Below are positions 55,501 through 63,804 of a stretch of DNA of 64,000 bases, piece by piece. Within the stretch, counting starts at the first letter, position 1. Every line of letters starts with the position of its first letter. The notes under the pieces were generated by a model that was not told where the DNA came from, did no database searches, and saw nothing but the letters and a program-made list of their open reading frames with translations. The translations under genes and the position numbers were made by a program. This stretch comes from Oegoconia quadripuncta. Its lineage: Eukaryota; Arthropoda; Insecta; Lepidoptera; Autostichidae. The DNA is taken from the NCBI GenBank assembly GCA_949316235.1, contig OX438757.1:13510657-13574656 (forward strand), given 5' to 3'.

Positions 55501-57960
55501 AACGCCGGGCAGAGATTGAAGTAAGTCGGGTCCGGAGAGTAGGTGGTCGTTCAGCGACGTATTATAGTAGCGGGCGGCGGCGTCAAAAACTATACGAACT
55601 TTTCCCGGTTTAGCTGGATGAAGCACAGCGAAATGTGGTGGGTACCACGTTTTTCCAGGCGTGGTATGTGGTGGCGCTAGTTCTGCATAGTTCTTCACTA
55701 ACAAAGTTTCAATCTGTTGTTCATATTGGATACGTAATTGCGTGTCTCGATCGATCTTTTTTTCAGTGCTCTGAAGTCGCTTGAATGCGCCCTCATAGTT
55801 ATCGGGAAGCGTGACGTCCGTCTTCCATACTAAAGCTGTTTCGTATCCTCCCTCGGGTCTTTTCACTGTATTTTTCTGTAATATTTGCAGGGCGAGCTCG
55901 TTAGGATCGGCTCGCGTAGTTTTCGGCTGCACACAGAGAGATTCAATGGAGAAGAACTTCTTCATTTCTTCATCAAAGCGGTCATCAGCTGTTTGGTGGC
56001 GGTCGGTGACGTGAGCGACGTAATGGACACGTTGACCGAGGCTTCGTGTGGTAGCTCCATGTAAAACCCATCCCAGTGGTGTGAGGGATGCGGCGAGTTG
56101 CGTAACTGTCCCTCTTCTTGTTTCATCGGCAATCAGTAGAGGCCAGTTGTCTTGCCCGATAAGTATTGTCGGTTTCGCATCTTCATACTTCAATTGTTGG
56201 TGTATATCACGAAGATGTTGAAGATTGTTAATATCTATATCTTCTATAGTTTGCGCCGATAAGTTAAGATGATCGACGGTTCTCGCTTTCACTGTGAATG
56301 TCTTGTCACTTCGGCCACGTAACTGCAGAGTTACACGTCGGGATAATTTCTCAATATTATCGCCCGAAACGGTTTCTATGGAGAGAGGGTCGACCGGTCC
56401 ATCGGCACCAACTTGTAAAGCTGTATCTGCATTGATTAATGTCACTGTTGACCCGTCGTCCAAAAGGGCGTATGTGTCGACGTAACCGGTTGCTCCTATG
56501 ATTCGAACAGGCACTATCTTCAAATATGTATCCGTTGCGCGCTGAGTGTACGTAGAGGCAACTATCTCTTTCTCTTTCTTTTCTGTAGACGTATCTTGTA
56601 GTGACACGAAGTGTAGTAGTGGATGGTGCGTTCTCGTACAGCCGTCTTCATCGCAGGTCTTCGTCTTGCACCGATGAGAAGCTGATTTGTATCGAAGACA
56701 ACGGAAACAGAGACGTTTTTCTTTTGCAAGCGCCCACCGCCCGTCGTTGTCGACCTTTTTAAACTGTTCGCAATCTGTCGGATAATGAGCACTACTCTTG
56801 CATATAGCGCATGTCGGAAACTTCCGGTCGGCAATTGTGTGAGTGCGGTGGCGCTGTCGTTGAGGCACGGTGTCGTCTGCACTTATTATTTCAGGTGGAG
56901 CGAATTCTCGGCAATTATCGGCTTCGCTCACAATAAAATCTTTGAATACGACGAGGTTGGCCTTTTTTACAGGTATATTGTTCCGGAAGTCGTACCATCG
57001 GTATCGAAGCGCTGGTGTCAACTTGTCTACCAAGCCTTTCATGAGCTTCGGATTGTAGTAGTAGCCATCTTCATCGAGTGCTCGCAGTATAGCTACGACG
57101 TTTTGAACTTTGTTCGCAAACAAGCAAACATCGCGCGCAGAGTCGGTCGGCCGCTGTATATTTTCTAACTTCTCGTATTCGATTTGAGCGATCAATTCGG
57201 AGCGTCCGAAGCGGTTTTCCAGTGTTTTAATTATTTCTTCAGGCTTCGCACCGGCGACTAATAGGCTGCTTACAGCTTCCTTAGCTCGACCTCTAAGGGC
57301 GCGGCGTAATCTTGCTATATTTTCGGATGGGCCGACGTGCGGCGACGACTCGTTGTAGGCTCCGATGAAATTCAACCATTCTGTATGTGCTCCGTTGAAG
57401 GGCGGCAATTCGGTAATTGTAATCTGACGGATGACGGAAACCGGCGTAGGCGGTGGCATAATAGCCTTCGCGGTTGATACAAGTGCCGCTGCCAACTCGG
57501 ATAAGTCGATCTTCTGTGTTAGACATTGTTTCTCTGGTATTTGCGACGGTAGAGCGCTGGCCTTTGTACCAGCTACATCATTATTCTGCGGCGGTGATGT
57601 TTTCACTGCTTGTACTTGCGGTTTTGTTGCGTTAATCCACTGTTCCACGCGTGCTCGTGTTATATCTGTTTCACCGGGACTTGTTGCCTGCGATCCTTCG
57701 TCGTCAGAGTCTTCGGCTTGAATAGCGGCGAGGCGGGCTTCGGCTGCCTCTAGCTTCAGTCTCGCGACTTCTTCTTGAGCCTGAGCTATCCGTCTCGCAC
57801 GTACAGATTTCGATGTCGATGCGCGAGACGGATTACGGAGAACGGTTTGCTCAAACTCTCTGTCTTGCTGTTGGACCGTAGGCGACGGATCTTCATATAC
57901 GAGCGGTGCTGCCACTCGCGGCGGTGGCGGCTTGCCGCTCTGAGAACGTGTGATCGGCAT
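52540..57960 (-). CDS. BEL/Pao Gag-Pol polyprotein, intact, 1806 aa
   Basis: A single open frame. Gag occupies residues 1-450: a basic and coiled N-terminus with an EEVARLKLEAAEARL helix, a capsid-like region (about 180-350), and zinc knuckles C384-C387-H392-C397 and C418-C421-H429-C431. The aspartic protease active site is LLDDGST (499-505). In reverse transcriptase, VAADIEEMF (D834) and HHYMDDYL (D913, D914) are intact. RNase H: FVDASESA (D1099), RLELQAALL (E1143), WSDSKTA (D1173). Integrase: zinc-binding H1448/H1453 and C1483/C1486, catalytic D1519 (GLDYFG), D1581 (YSDNGTN) and E1623 (GGAWERL), then a C-terminal domain with GDMVLIVDGNLPR. The domain order PR-RT-RH-IN, with the whole fused to Gag, fits BEL/Pao. 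All catalytic residues are present and there is no stop, so the protein looks functional. The start ATG lies 54 bp inside the 5' LTR. Confidence 0.95.
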   Translation of the reverse strand: MPITRSQSGKPPPPRVAAPLVYEDPSPTVQQQDREFEQTVLRNPSRASTSKSVRARRIAQAQEEVARLKLEAAEARLAAIQAEDSDDEGSQATSPGETDITRARVEQWINATKPQVQAVKTSPPQNNDVAGTKASALPSQIPEKQCLTQKIDLSELAAALVSTAKAIMPPPTPVSVIRQITITELPPFNGAHTEWLNFIGAYNESSPHVGPSENIARLRRALRGRAKEAVSSLLVAGAKPEEIIKTLENRFGRSELIAQIEYEKLENIQRPTDSARDVCLFANKVQNVVAILRALDEDGYYYNPKLMKGLVDKLTPALRYRWYDFRNNIPVKKANLVVFKDFIVSEADNCREFAPPEIISADDTVPQRQRHRTHTIADRKFPTCAICKSSAHYPTDCEQFKKVDNDGRWALAKEKRLCFRCLRYKSASHRCKTKTCDEDGCTRTHHPLLHFVSLQDTSTEKKEKEIVASTYTQRATDTYLKIVPVRIIGATGYVDTYALLDDGSTVTLINADTALQVGADGPVDPLSIETVSGDNIEKLSRRVTLQLRGRSDKTFTVKARTVDHLNLSAQTIEDIDINNLQHLRDIHQQLKYEDAKPTILIGQDNWPLLIADETRRGTVTQLAASLTPLGWVLHGATTRSLGQRVHYVAHVTDRHQTADDRFDEEMKKFFSIESLCVQPKTTRADPNELALQILQKNTVKRPEGGYETALVWKTDVTLPDNYEGAFKRLQSTEKKIDRDTQLRIQYEQQIETLLVKNYAELAPPHTTPGKTWYPPHFAVLHPAKPGKVRIVFDAAARYYNTSLNDHLLSGPDLLQSLPGVLMRFRQHPIAVAADIEEMFLRIGIREEDRDSLRFLWRDQRREGTPQQYRMKSVIFGAACSPSTALFVKNYNAEKHREQYPEAAEAIIKHHYMDDYLQSFPTIEKAIEISTEVKQVHREANFNLRKWTSNNVEVITAITDGEQSSNDSRDVTLADIKEEKILGLTWRPTTDTLGFNLNFARASPEIVNGLRTPTKREALKTVMSLFDPLGFASPITIQAKQILQETWRTGTAWDNPIPENTQKKWHQWVEDLKRLKYIEIPRCHLHLTDAVDLQLHTFVDASESAYAAAVYWRVIDNIGTIHVSLAAAKAKVTPLKITSVPRLELQAALLGCRLSKTVADEYQVSYSQRYYWSDSKTALAWLRSGPRTFKAFVAHRVAEIEEETTVDEWHWVPSRDNVADDATRGIPADFDTQHRWFTGPAFLYRPEAEWPQETTDTIIGTTGEERVHVTSITGPKLTGALPDITRFSSWLRLIRSSARVLQFIDLLSKSTQKTNYSRTKRHIEKDPQWRSSTRKEKLATRSAARGPPRKTNAAQYKYLDADYIRRAEQLWVRASQQQAFATEIAALRAQRVQHKDSRLKQLSVYIDDTDTVKLKSRIAAADGITAQQREPAVLDGDHPYTRLYLDWIHTKLSHGSTEIIVNEVRQQYWVVRLRPTVKQVVKQCLKCRIRRAQPATPPTGDHPHTRLGHHQRPFTFVGLDYFGPLSVTVGRRHEKRYVALFTCLTTRAIHLEIAANLSSDSTVMAMRRFIARRGCPAEIYSDNGTNMHGAERELREAIRNEASKHMIRWKFICPSAPFMGGAWERLVKSVKTALYRILHEKHPHEECLATLLAEAEYTVNSRPLTHVSVEPVDEEALTPNHFILGGSSRTPPPGTFTDCDLSGKKQWRRAQLLADHFWARWLQEYLPELQHRREPHGHGKRLDIGDMVLIVDGNLPRNTWPRGIITALHPGKDGQVRVVDVQTQGGVLRRPTKRIVVLPPTDVPAPE

Positions 57961-57991
57961 TATTTCCGGTCCGTGATATTCTTTCTCTTAA

Positions 57992-58009
57992 TCCGGCAGC
58001 GAAGGACCA
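57992..58009 (-). other. primer-binding site (tRNA-Tyr-like)
   Basis: Five bases inside the 5' LTR the minus strand reads TGGTCCTTCGCTGCCGGA. Its complement ends CGAAGGACCA, the 3' end expected of eukaryotic tRNA-Tyr (from memory TCCGGCTCGAAGGACCA). The first ten bases fit exactly; beyond them AG replaces T. So Tyr is likely but the internal mismatch is unexplained. Confidence 0.6.
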
Positions 58010-58202
58010 GCTTATGTGCACGACCTCCTTATGCGATGAAGGAACGGGCCGTGTTGCACCTGTGTTGATTGTTGAGAAAGAATACACTGTACACTTCTGT
58101 TTAAACTGTATATTTTTCCCAGAGCGGGGTGGTTTTAATCGACTACACTGTTTGACGAACTGATTCCAACTGGCGTGAATTTGTCTAAAACGCCTATTTA
58201 CG

Positions 58203-58237
<35 letters not shown>

Positions 58238-58503
58238 GCCCATGCAAAGGCACCCTCCGGAGGAACGAAGGAGGGAGGCGGAGAAGGCTCTAAGCTTACG
58301 AGCACAGCCGGCTGTGCAAGTTATGTGGGACTCACAGAGTGTGCCTACCCACTAAAACTCCGCCTTGGAGGTAGGGACTAGCCGTGAGGCTTTTATCCCG
58401 TCATCGGAAGCGACCCCTTACCTGGGGAGGGGAGGGGCGCTAGTGGTGCTCTGCTAGAAGAGCATCACTTAGAAGAGCCTAGAGCTAATCGAGAGTCGAT
58501 GAT

Positions 58504-58531
58504 GATGAGTCAGGGGTGCCCCTGACTCATC
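58504..58531. other. perfect 13-bp hairpin in LINE 3' UTR
   Basis: GATGAGTCAGGGG, loop TG, CCCCTGACTCATC. A second small stem, TGCTCT / AGAGCA, lies near 58455. Stable structures at the 3' end of LINE RNA are known in some families to be recognised by the reverse transcriptase; a role here is inference. Confidence 0.65.
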
Positions 58532-58606
58532 TGTGGCCGCCAGGAGGCAAGCCAGATCAGATGTGAGTTTATTGGGTGGGAGTGTTTATGTTTGGGATAT
58601 TTGTAT

Positions 58607-60148
58607 TTAAATGGAGTTTAGTAGATGGTGATGTTCGACTAGAGCAAGGAGTCGTTCTTGGGCTGTGCGTGAAGCGCGTAGCTTACGGGCGAGTAATGAT
58701 ATCTCTCCGATATCAATACCGCTGATTGCAGCGTAGACGGTCTGTATGTCCTCAGCCAGGGAGGGCATACTGCCACCTGGGTGAGGCTTTGGTTGATTTG
58801 GGCGTGGGGTGGCTGGAGGAGCCTGAGGGCGGAGGACTGAGGAGGGGGCTGGGGTGTTAGGACCCCAGGGGTTTGAGACCTGAGGGGGCTTAAGGGGTGG
58901 GAAGTGAGGGAGTGTCACCGGGGGTGGTGAAGGTTTGTGACCTGCTTGGGTGGAGGCTTTAGGAGCCTTTTGAGTGGGGCGGGGGCGGGGAGCACGCGGG
59001 CAACCGCGGTAGTTGGCCGTATGGCCGGATTGTCCACATAGCACGCACGATGGAGGAGTCTCATCGTCACGTGTGCGTGTGCACTCTTTTGTGCTATGTG
59101 GCTCTAGGCACTTTACGCACCTGGGGTTGGCGGAACAGTTTGCCGCTGCGTGGCCATAGAGCTGGCAGCGGTGGCACTGACCGGGGTGACCGCGTTTGTG
59201 CGGGGGCTCTATTTTTATTTTGGAGAGCCCACAGATGGTGAGTTCTCCTTTGAAGATGTCCCTAGCGTTGGGGACATTGGTGAGGATGGCTAGGGCTAGT
59301 GGGTATGTTTTACCCGTGCGGCTGTGCATTTTGTGCACAGCCTCAACGGGGAAACCTTGCAGGATGAGGTCATCGAGTATGGCCTCGTTGGGGAGTTCGT
59401 GCGGGACGCCACGAAGGACGGCACGGATTTTACGCTCCTCGGGGAGCGCATAGGAGTGGTAGGGGATTTGATTTTGGGACAGTAACCTCGTGAGGTTCCT
59501 AAAATCGGTGATTGAGGGGACTATTATTTTGATGGCCTCACCGGTGTTGGAGGCCTGGGAGTATTGCACCTTGTTGTCGGTGCAGAGTTTTGAGACGAAG
59601 GTCCACTTCGTCTTATCCCTGAGGAAGACAGGCGGGGGGGCTTTAAGTTTGGGGTGCGTGGGGGCTGCCGTCTGGCTTGGGGGGGCGGGGGTGGGGATGT
59701 CTAGCGACATCAGAGGTGCTGGAGAAGGAGAGAGGGTGGGTGGGAGAAGGGGAGAGAGGGGGCGGGGGATCTCGGTGGCCGAGCTAGGGGGGGGGCTGGG
59801 GGGTGCGGTTTTGGAACCACATTTGGCGGACCGCTTCTTGCGGGGTTTGACGAGTTCGAACTCGGGTTGGTCGGAAGGGGGGTGAGCGCCGACGATGGTG
59901 CCATTCTCGGAGATTTCCGAGTTGGAACCGTCATCGGGTGAGACGGGCCTCTTACGGGAGGAAGTGGTTGAAATGGAGTCAGAGTACTCCATTTCTTGAA
60001 CGGGCGAGGGGTCGGGTTGGGCGGGTCGGGCAGCTTTTTCTTTAAGAGCTTTGCAAAAATATTTTTGGAATGCAGCTTTGTCAAAATTGATGCCGCTGCT
60101 TTCCAGGAAGGATGAGATCATCTCTAAAAAGTCGTTTTTGGTTGCCAT
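58607..60148 (-). CDS. LINE ORF1 (Gag-like nucleic-acid-binding protein), 513 aa
   Basis: The start ATG is followed by an acidic and proline/serine-rich N-terminal region (1-170). Next comes a domain around 170-315 with IRAVLRGVPHELPNEAILDD and KTYPLALAILTNVP, which fits the PRE_C2HC domain of Jockey-superfamily Gags. Three zinc knuckles follow: C325-C328-H333-C338, C344-C347-H351-C356 and C368-C371-H376-C383 (CX2CX4HX4C, CX2CX3HX4C, CX2CX4HX6C), the known spacing for Jockey-group ORF1. The proline-rich tail ends with a helical RKLRASRTAQERLLALVEHH. The role is to package the element's RNA into particles. It is uninterrupted and looks functional. Its normal ORF2 partner is absent; the stop is followed directly by 3' UTR. 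Confidence 0.9.
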   Translation of the reverse strand: MATKNDFLEMISSFLESSGINFDKAAFQKYFCKALKEKAARPAQPDPSPVQEMEYSDSISTTSSRKRPVSPDDGSNSEISENGTIVGAHPPSDQPEFELVKPRKKRSAKCGSKTAPPSPPPSSATEIPRPLSPLLPPTLSPSPAPLMSLDIPTPAPPSQTAAPTHPKLKAPPPVFLRDKTKWTFVSKLCTDNKVQYSQASNTGEAIKIIVPSITDFRNLTRLLSQNQIPYHSYALPEERKIRAVLRGVPHELPNEAILDDLILQGFPVEAVHKMHSRTGKTYPLALAILTNVPNARDIFKGELTICGLSKIKIEPPHKRGHPGQCHRCQLYGHAAANCSANPRCVKCLEPHSTKECTRTRDDETPPSCVLCGQSGHTANYRGCPRAPRPRPTQKAPKASTQAGHKPSPPPVTLPHFPPLKPPQVSNPWGPNTPAPSSVLRPQAPPATPRPNQPKPHPGGSMPSLAEDIQTVYAAISGIDIGEISLLARKLRASRTAQERLLALVEHHHLLNSI

Positions 60149-60977
60149 AGCGGCTGAGGGGTGTTATTGTTTGGGGGGGGAAGAAAAACCTCCCTGCCAA
60201 TGGCAGGGGGGAGAGAGAAGGGGAGGGGTGTGAGCAGGTATCCCTATTGGATAGCCGCTCGTACCGTCACCCTTGGGTCAAGGCCCAAGTGCAATGGGAT
60301 CGGGTCTGCCGGTTTCTTCAGGTCCTGAAGGGATTGAAGTCGCACCGGGTCAACGACAGTTGGCTTAGTTGTCACGGTTACGTATCCACCAACTCAAACG
60401 CGGCAGATGCGCAAACTGAGTGCTTACGCGGTTTTGTGTTACCAATGAATTGGAAACAAAAAACCGCGCATCTGAAAGGCGGCGGGTGTGCGGAGGCACA
60501 AACGCGTATGACGCACCCACGGGGGGGTGCGGGACGCGGCACAGCGTACTCACGGCAATGGCGGAGCGAGAGGGCGCGCGGTACGTGCGGGCACGACGGC
60601 GGCGCGGAGCGGAATGTGACTATTTACGCTTTTTTCGCTATACGCTATACGTTCCTGCCGGGAAGCTACCCGCTGTTTTCTTAATATTACGGTAGGGGCG
60701 CTAGCGTCGCGCGACTCGTGCGCGTAGGTCCCTTCCCGGCAGCAATACGTTAACGAGAGCCGGTATGCTATTATTTACAAGGTACCTTAATTCTATATTA
60801 TCCTACCTGATTTTACAAAACAAACTATTCTAAGTGTATACAATCTGACTTATATCTAGTTATTCTAACTTATAAACTGAAACTATATCTAATTAAATAA
60901 ATCACATACTTTAATTATTGTCTGTTGTAATAGTCTACACACACACACACACACTTTCACTTGTCCCGCACAGTTAC

Positions 60978-61520
60978 TGTTATAAATAATATATCCCAGT
61001 ATAATGTTTATATGCCACGTTGTTTTACAGACAAAAAATTTAGAAACAGGCGGAAAATTTTAGTTAATAATATTATTTATAGGCTAATTAAAAGCACATT
61101 CCTTTTATCTTTAGATCGACGTCCTCATATTAATGACAACTTCGCATGTCAATTTGCTAATTGTTCGTCCAAATTAACCTTATGGAAGAGTTCATTAATG
61201 ATATGTTTTTATTTGAACTTTTCATTCGACATCACATCTACTTCCTTTCGACGGAAAGGCAAAATGTATTTCAGATAAGAGATTGTGTGTTGAATGTATT
61301 AAGTACCGTTTTTAAGTTATTTAATGTTCGTTCGTTAGTAAGGTCGGTGCTGCGTAAATGATAATGAATCAGCACCGACGACACGTTCAAACTGTAAGCT
61401 TGAATACGCTGGAAACCAAGCAATAGTAAAATTGCGAACGATACCTTGTCTTGCCGCTGTTGATCTCGCCGCCGCACCACAGCTGTTTCGTGCGCTCTTT
61501 GAAACGCACCGATATAATTA
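60978..61520. other. non-coding gap with hairpin
   Basis: A perfect hairpin lies at 61343-61379 (GTCGGTGCTG and CAGCACCGAC around a 17-base loop). The frames at 60961-61278 and 61161-61361 overlap and lack domains. A short GC-rich stretch at 61440-61500 gives a minus-strand ATG frame (MVRRRDQQRQDK) that I do not recognise. Confidence 0.4.
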
Positions 61521-62949
61521 GGTCTTTACCAATGAAATTGGAGATTTTTGCCAAATTTGTTTATTTGGAAAATAGAATATATTTTCAAGGTTTCACATGA
61601 AATGTTTTTTAATGTCTGAGCTAAATCACATAATAAAAAAAACTTGAACACAACTCTTTTCATATGAGCTTCCCATATTATTTCTTAGATTCGCTGTAAC
61701 TTTTATAAGGCGGTTACTTTTAAAAATTAACACTACCTTTTTTTTTTTTAATTAGAATGGGATCGCTCTTGACCTTAATCTGGACTAATGTCGAGATACG
61801 AGCTTTCCCAGAAGATGCCTATTTAACCTGACTTTAAAGAGCTGCGGGTTATATGCGATTGGAAACACAGACGGAGGCAATGCGTTCCACTCCTTAGCCG
61901 TGCGCATGAGAAACGAAGACCTAAAACGCTTGGTCCTTATAAATGGCACGTCAACTAAGTGCGGGTGATATCCTGCGGTACGTCTTGAATTTCGATGTAA
62001 GAACGGAGATGGCGGGATCAACTCATGCAGTACTTCAGCACACTCTCCGAAATATATCCGATAGAAGATTGAGAGGCATGCGACTTTCCGTCGGTGTTCA
62101 AGGCTGTGTAGATGGGATTCTACCAACTCTTTGTTGCCTATCAATCGCTTGGCTCTGCGTTCCACTGAATCTAAAGCGGCAAGCTGATACTTAGCAGATC
62201 CATCCCACTGGTGGCAGCAATACTCCATACCGGATCGGACTTGCGCTTTGTATAAGGTAAGAAGCTGTCCAGGTGTGAAGTATCGCTTGACCTTGTTGAG
62301 AATGCCTAGCTTTTTGGCCGCAGTTTGGGCTGTAGATTCAATGGATGTGCCGAAGTTTAGGGTGGATGACAACTTCATGCCAAGTAGCTCCAAGTGATCG
62401 GAGACAGGAACGGTTATATTTCGGAAAGTCGGAGTCAAGTTGGTTGGACTCCGTTTGGTGGAAAAGAGACATGCCTGTGTTTTGGAAGCGTTGAATCCGA
62501 CCAGATTGTCATCTCCCCACTTAGAGACAAGACTTAAGGTCAGGTTCATCCGCTCCAACATGGCCTCTCTCAAGGAACTGATTGTCCCGTCGGTTCCTTG
62601 GCTAGATATATATCTCTCTGTGACCGTACTGTCATCTGCATAACCAACAATACCGGGCCGAAGCAGGTCATTAATGTGGAGCAGGAAAAGGGTCGCAGAG
62701 AGAACAGATCCCTGAGGAACTCCGGCATTAATAACCATGAGGTCAGAGGAGCAGCCGTCAATGACTACCCTGATTGACCGTCCGCTCAGGAAATCAGGAC
62801 CTATATTTAACGTAATGTTATCCGATGATACACACAAAGTTTAGCTAAATTTGGATTTGTCGTTCCCAAAAAAAAAAAAATGTTTTTTATGGAGAAAACA
62901 GTCTTAATGAAATTCTTCATACAAAAAGTCAATTTCATAGGCAAGGACC
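61521..62949. mobile_element. MITE-C, second copy, split by a LINE
   Basis: Left end GGTCTTTACCAATGAAATTG and right end CAATTTCATAGGCAAGGACC match the copy at 35253-35666. The left part runs to about 61741 and the right part resumes at about 62801 (CTATATTTAACGTAATG). The empty site is visible in the 35253 copy (TGCCTATACTTAATTTAATG). A 4-bp duplication ACCT fits the junctions. Confidence 0.7.
61785..62837 (-). pseudogene. 5'-truncated LINE, reverse transcriptase C-terminal half
   Basis: An open frame of 350 codons. The first twelve residues (MCVSSDNITLNI) are encoded by the MITE into which the LINE inserted, so the ATG is accidental. The LINE proper begins at GPDFLSGRSIRVVI. Then come GVPQGSVLSATLFLLHINDL (RT motif B region), GYADDST (catalytic YADD, residues 66-69), the thumb region FNASKTQACLFS and LELLGMKLSS, a long C-terminal helical region KRYFTPGQLLTLYKAQVRSG and EYCCHQWDG, and the tail KEWNALPPSVFP with a stop. 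A plus-strand T12 run at 61738-61749 is the poly-A tail. The endonuclease and the first half of RT are missing. No internal stop, so a recent insertion. Clade not assigned; Jockey/CR1-type by general look. Confidence 0.85.
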
Positions 62950-63804
62950 TAATATTTCGGTGACGGCGATTTCGCAATAGTTTGGCCAACGACCCGATGA
63001 AACTGTGTCGGACGCAAGCGTGTACGAAAACATAGCGCCTTCCTATTGTCGATGTCCAGGGTATGCAAACATCCAATGTGAACGTTGTTAGCGATGTAGG
63101 AGAAAGTCTGGTGATTACGGTACAACAGAAACATATAAACCAAATTCTCAAGACTGGCTTATTCAACGTCCTTTAGAATAGACCGATGTACGATTGAAGT
63201 TAGTTTTAGTTCTGTGCATTTTTAGAATTGTTGGAACAGAATTTGTTTTTTTTTATGGCTTTTATGGAACAGAACAGTATAACAGTCAGTCTTTGAATAG
63301 ATTACCACTAGTGGCATTTCAATGGAAGTGCTTCTGTATTTCGGAGTAATCGAGAGATACGTAATTTTTGTGTTGATTAAAGTTCTTGATTTTATGTAGT
63401 AGGATAGAGTTCCCATCAGTAATAGCATAAAAATGATTTCTAACCATTCTGTAGCTTGTTTAGGTATAGCATACCTATTCAGTTATAAAACCTACAATAA
63501 TAAATTAAAGTTACCACTGGGAAATTATTCATTGCGTTGTAGAAAACGTTGAGATCTCCTAAAACAATTTTCTAAATAATTAATCAATGGCTACTTTATA
63601 TTTTATAAAAATGCTATATTGAGCCGTGATATGTGCCCTCGGTGTTTTCTTAAAAAAAAGTTATTGATCGATTTTTTTGAAAACACTTACAGGAGTTCTA
63701 AGTATATTCTCCGACGCAATGAAAATCATAGTGGTAATTTTAATCTAATTGACTATGTTTTATTACTAAATATTGGGTAGTAATAATAAGTAATACAAAG
63801 TATA
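62950..63804. other. non-coding gap with unrecognised frame
   Basis: On the minus strand at 62949-63143 a 64-codon frame (VYMFLLYRNHQTFSYI, NNVHIGCLHTLDIDN) is somewhat coding-like but not recognised, and a second frame overlaps it. The rest is AT-rich and empty. Confidence 0.35.

Larger units (their letters stand above)
58210..60619 (-). mobile_element. Gag-only LINE inserted in the BEL LTR
   Basis: Flanked by a 16-bp duplication CTATTTACGCTTTTTT. The plus-strand T-run (26 T beyond the LTR's own six) is the poly-A tail of a minus-strand insertion. The order is 5' UTR of about 470 bp (starting near TCACATTCCGCTCC), ORF1 (58607-60148), 3' UTR of about 371 bp, poly-A. There is no ORF2, hence no endonuclease or reverse transcriptase. 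The full tail and a typical 16-bp duplication show target-primed insertion, so the machinery came from another element. GC content is far above that of the surroundings. Confidence 0.85.
58015..60972 (-). repeat. BEL 5' LTR, interrupted
   Basis: LTR halves 58015-58209 and 60620-60972 rejoin to the 532-bp sequence of the other LTR. The break lies at the T6 run after CTATTTACGC, which is duplicated (58194-58209 and 60620-60635). Confidence 0.95.
51965..60977 (-). mobile_element. BEL/Pao LTR retrotransposon, full length, 5' LTR split by a LINE
   Basis: The element proper is 51970-60972. It has TG...CA LTRs at both ends, the 5-bp target duplication GTTAC at 51965-51969 and 60973-60977, a tRNA primer site, a polypurine tract and a single uninterrupted gag-pol. 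Transcription is on the minus strand, so the right LTR is the 5' one. Without the 2426-bp LINE insertion (with its duplication) the element would be about 6.6 kb, normal for BEL/Pao. The two LTRs differ at one base of 532, so it is a very recent insertion. Whether it can still be transcribed is doubtful because the LINE sits in the 5' LTR. Confidence 0.95.

Noticed and set aside
52490..58068. Many plus-strand frames of 60-145 codons over the BEL element
   Set aside because: Antisense shadows of the 1806-codon gag-pol; none has a domain of its own.
58204..58235. The 32-T run as an assembly gap or artefact
   Set aside because: It fits the poly-A tail of a minus-strand LINE joined to the LTR's own T6, with a target duplication on the other side.
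59050..60084. Frames of 63-131 codons overlapping the LINE ORF1
   Set aside because: Shadows caused by GC-rich, proline-rich sequence; the 513-codon frame with three zinc knuckles explains the region.
62802..62837. Start codon of the 350-codon LINE frame as a true start
   Set aside because: The first twelve codons are MITE-C sequence, present without the LINE at 35253; the frame join is accidental.
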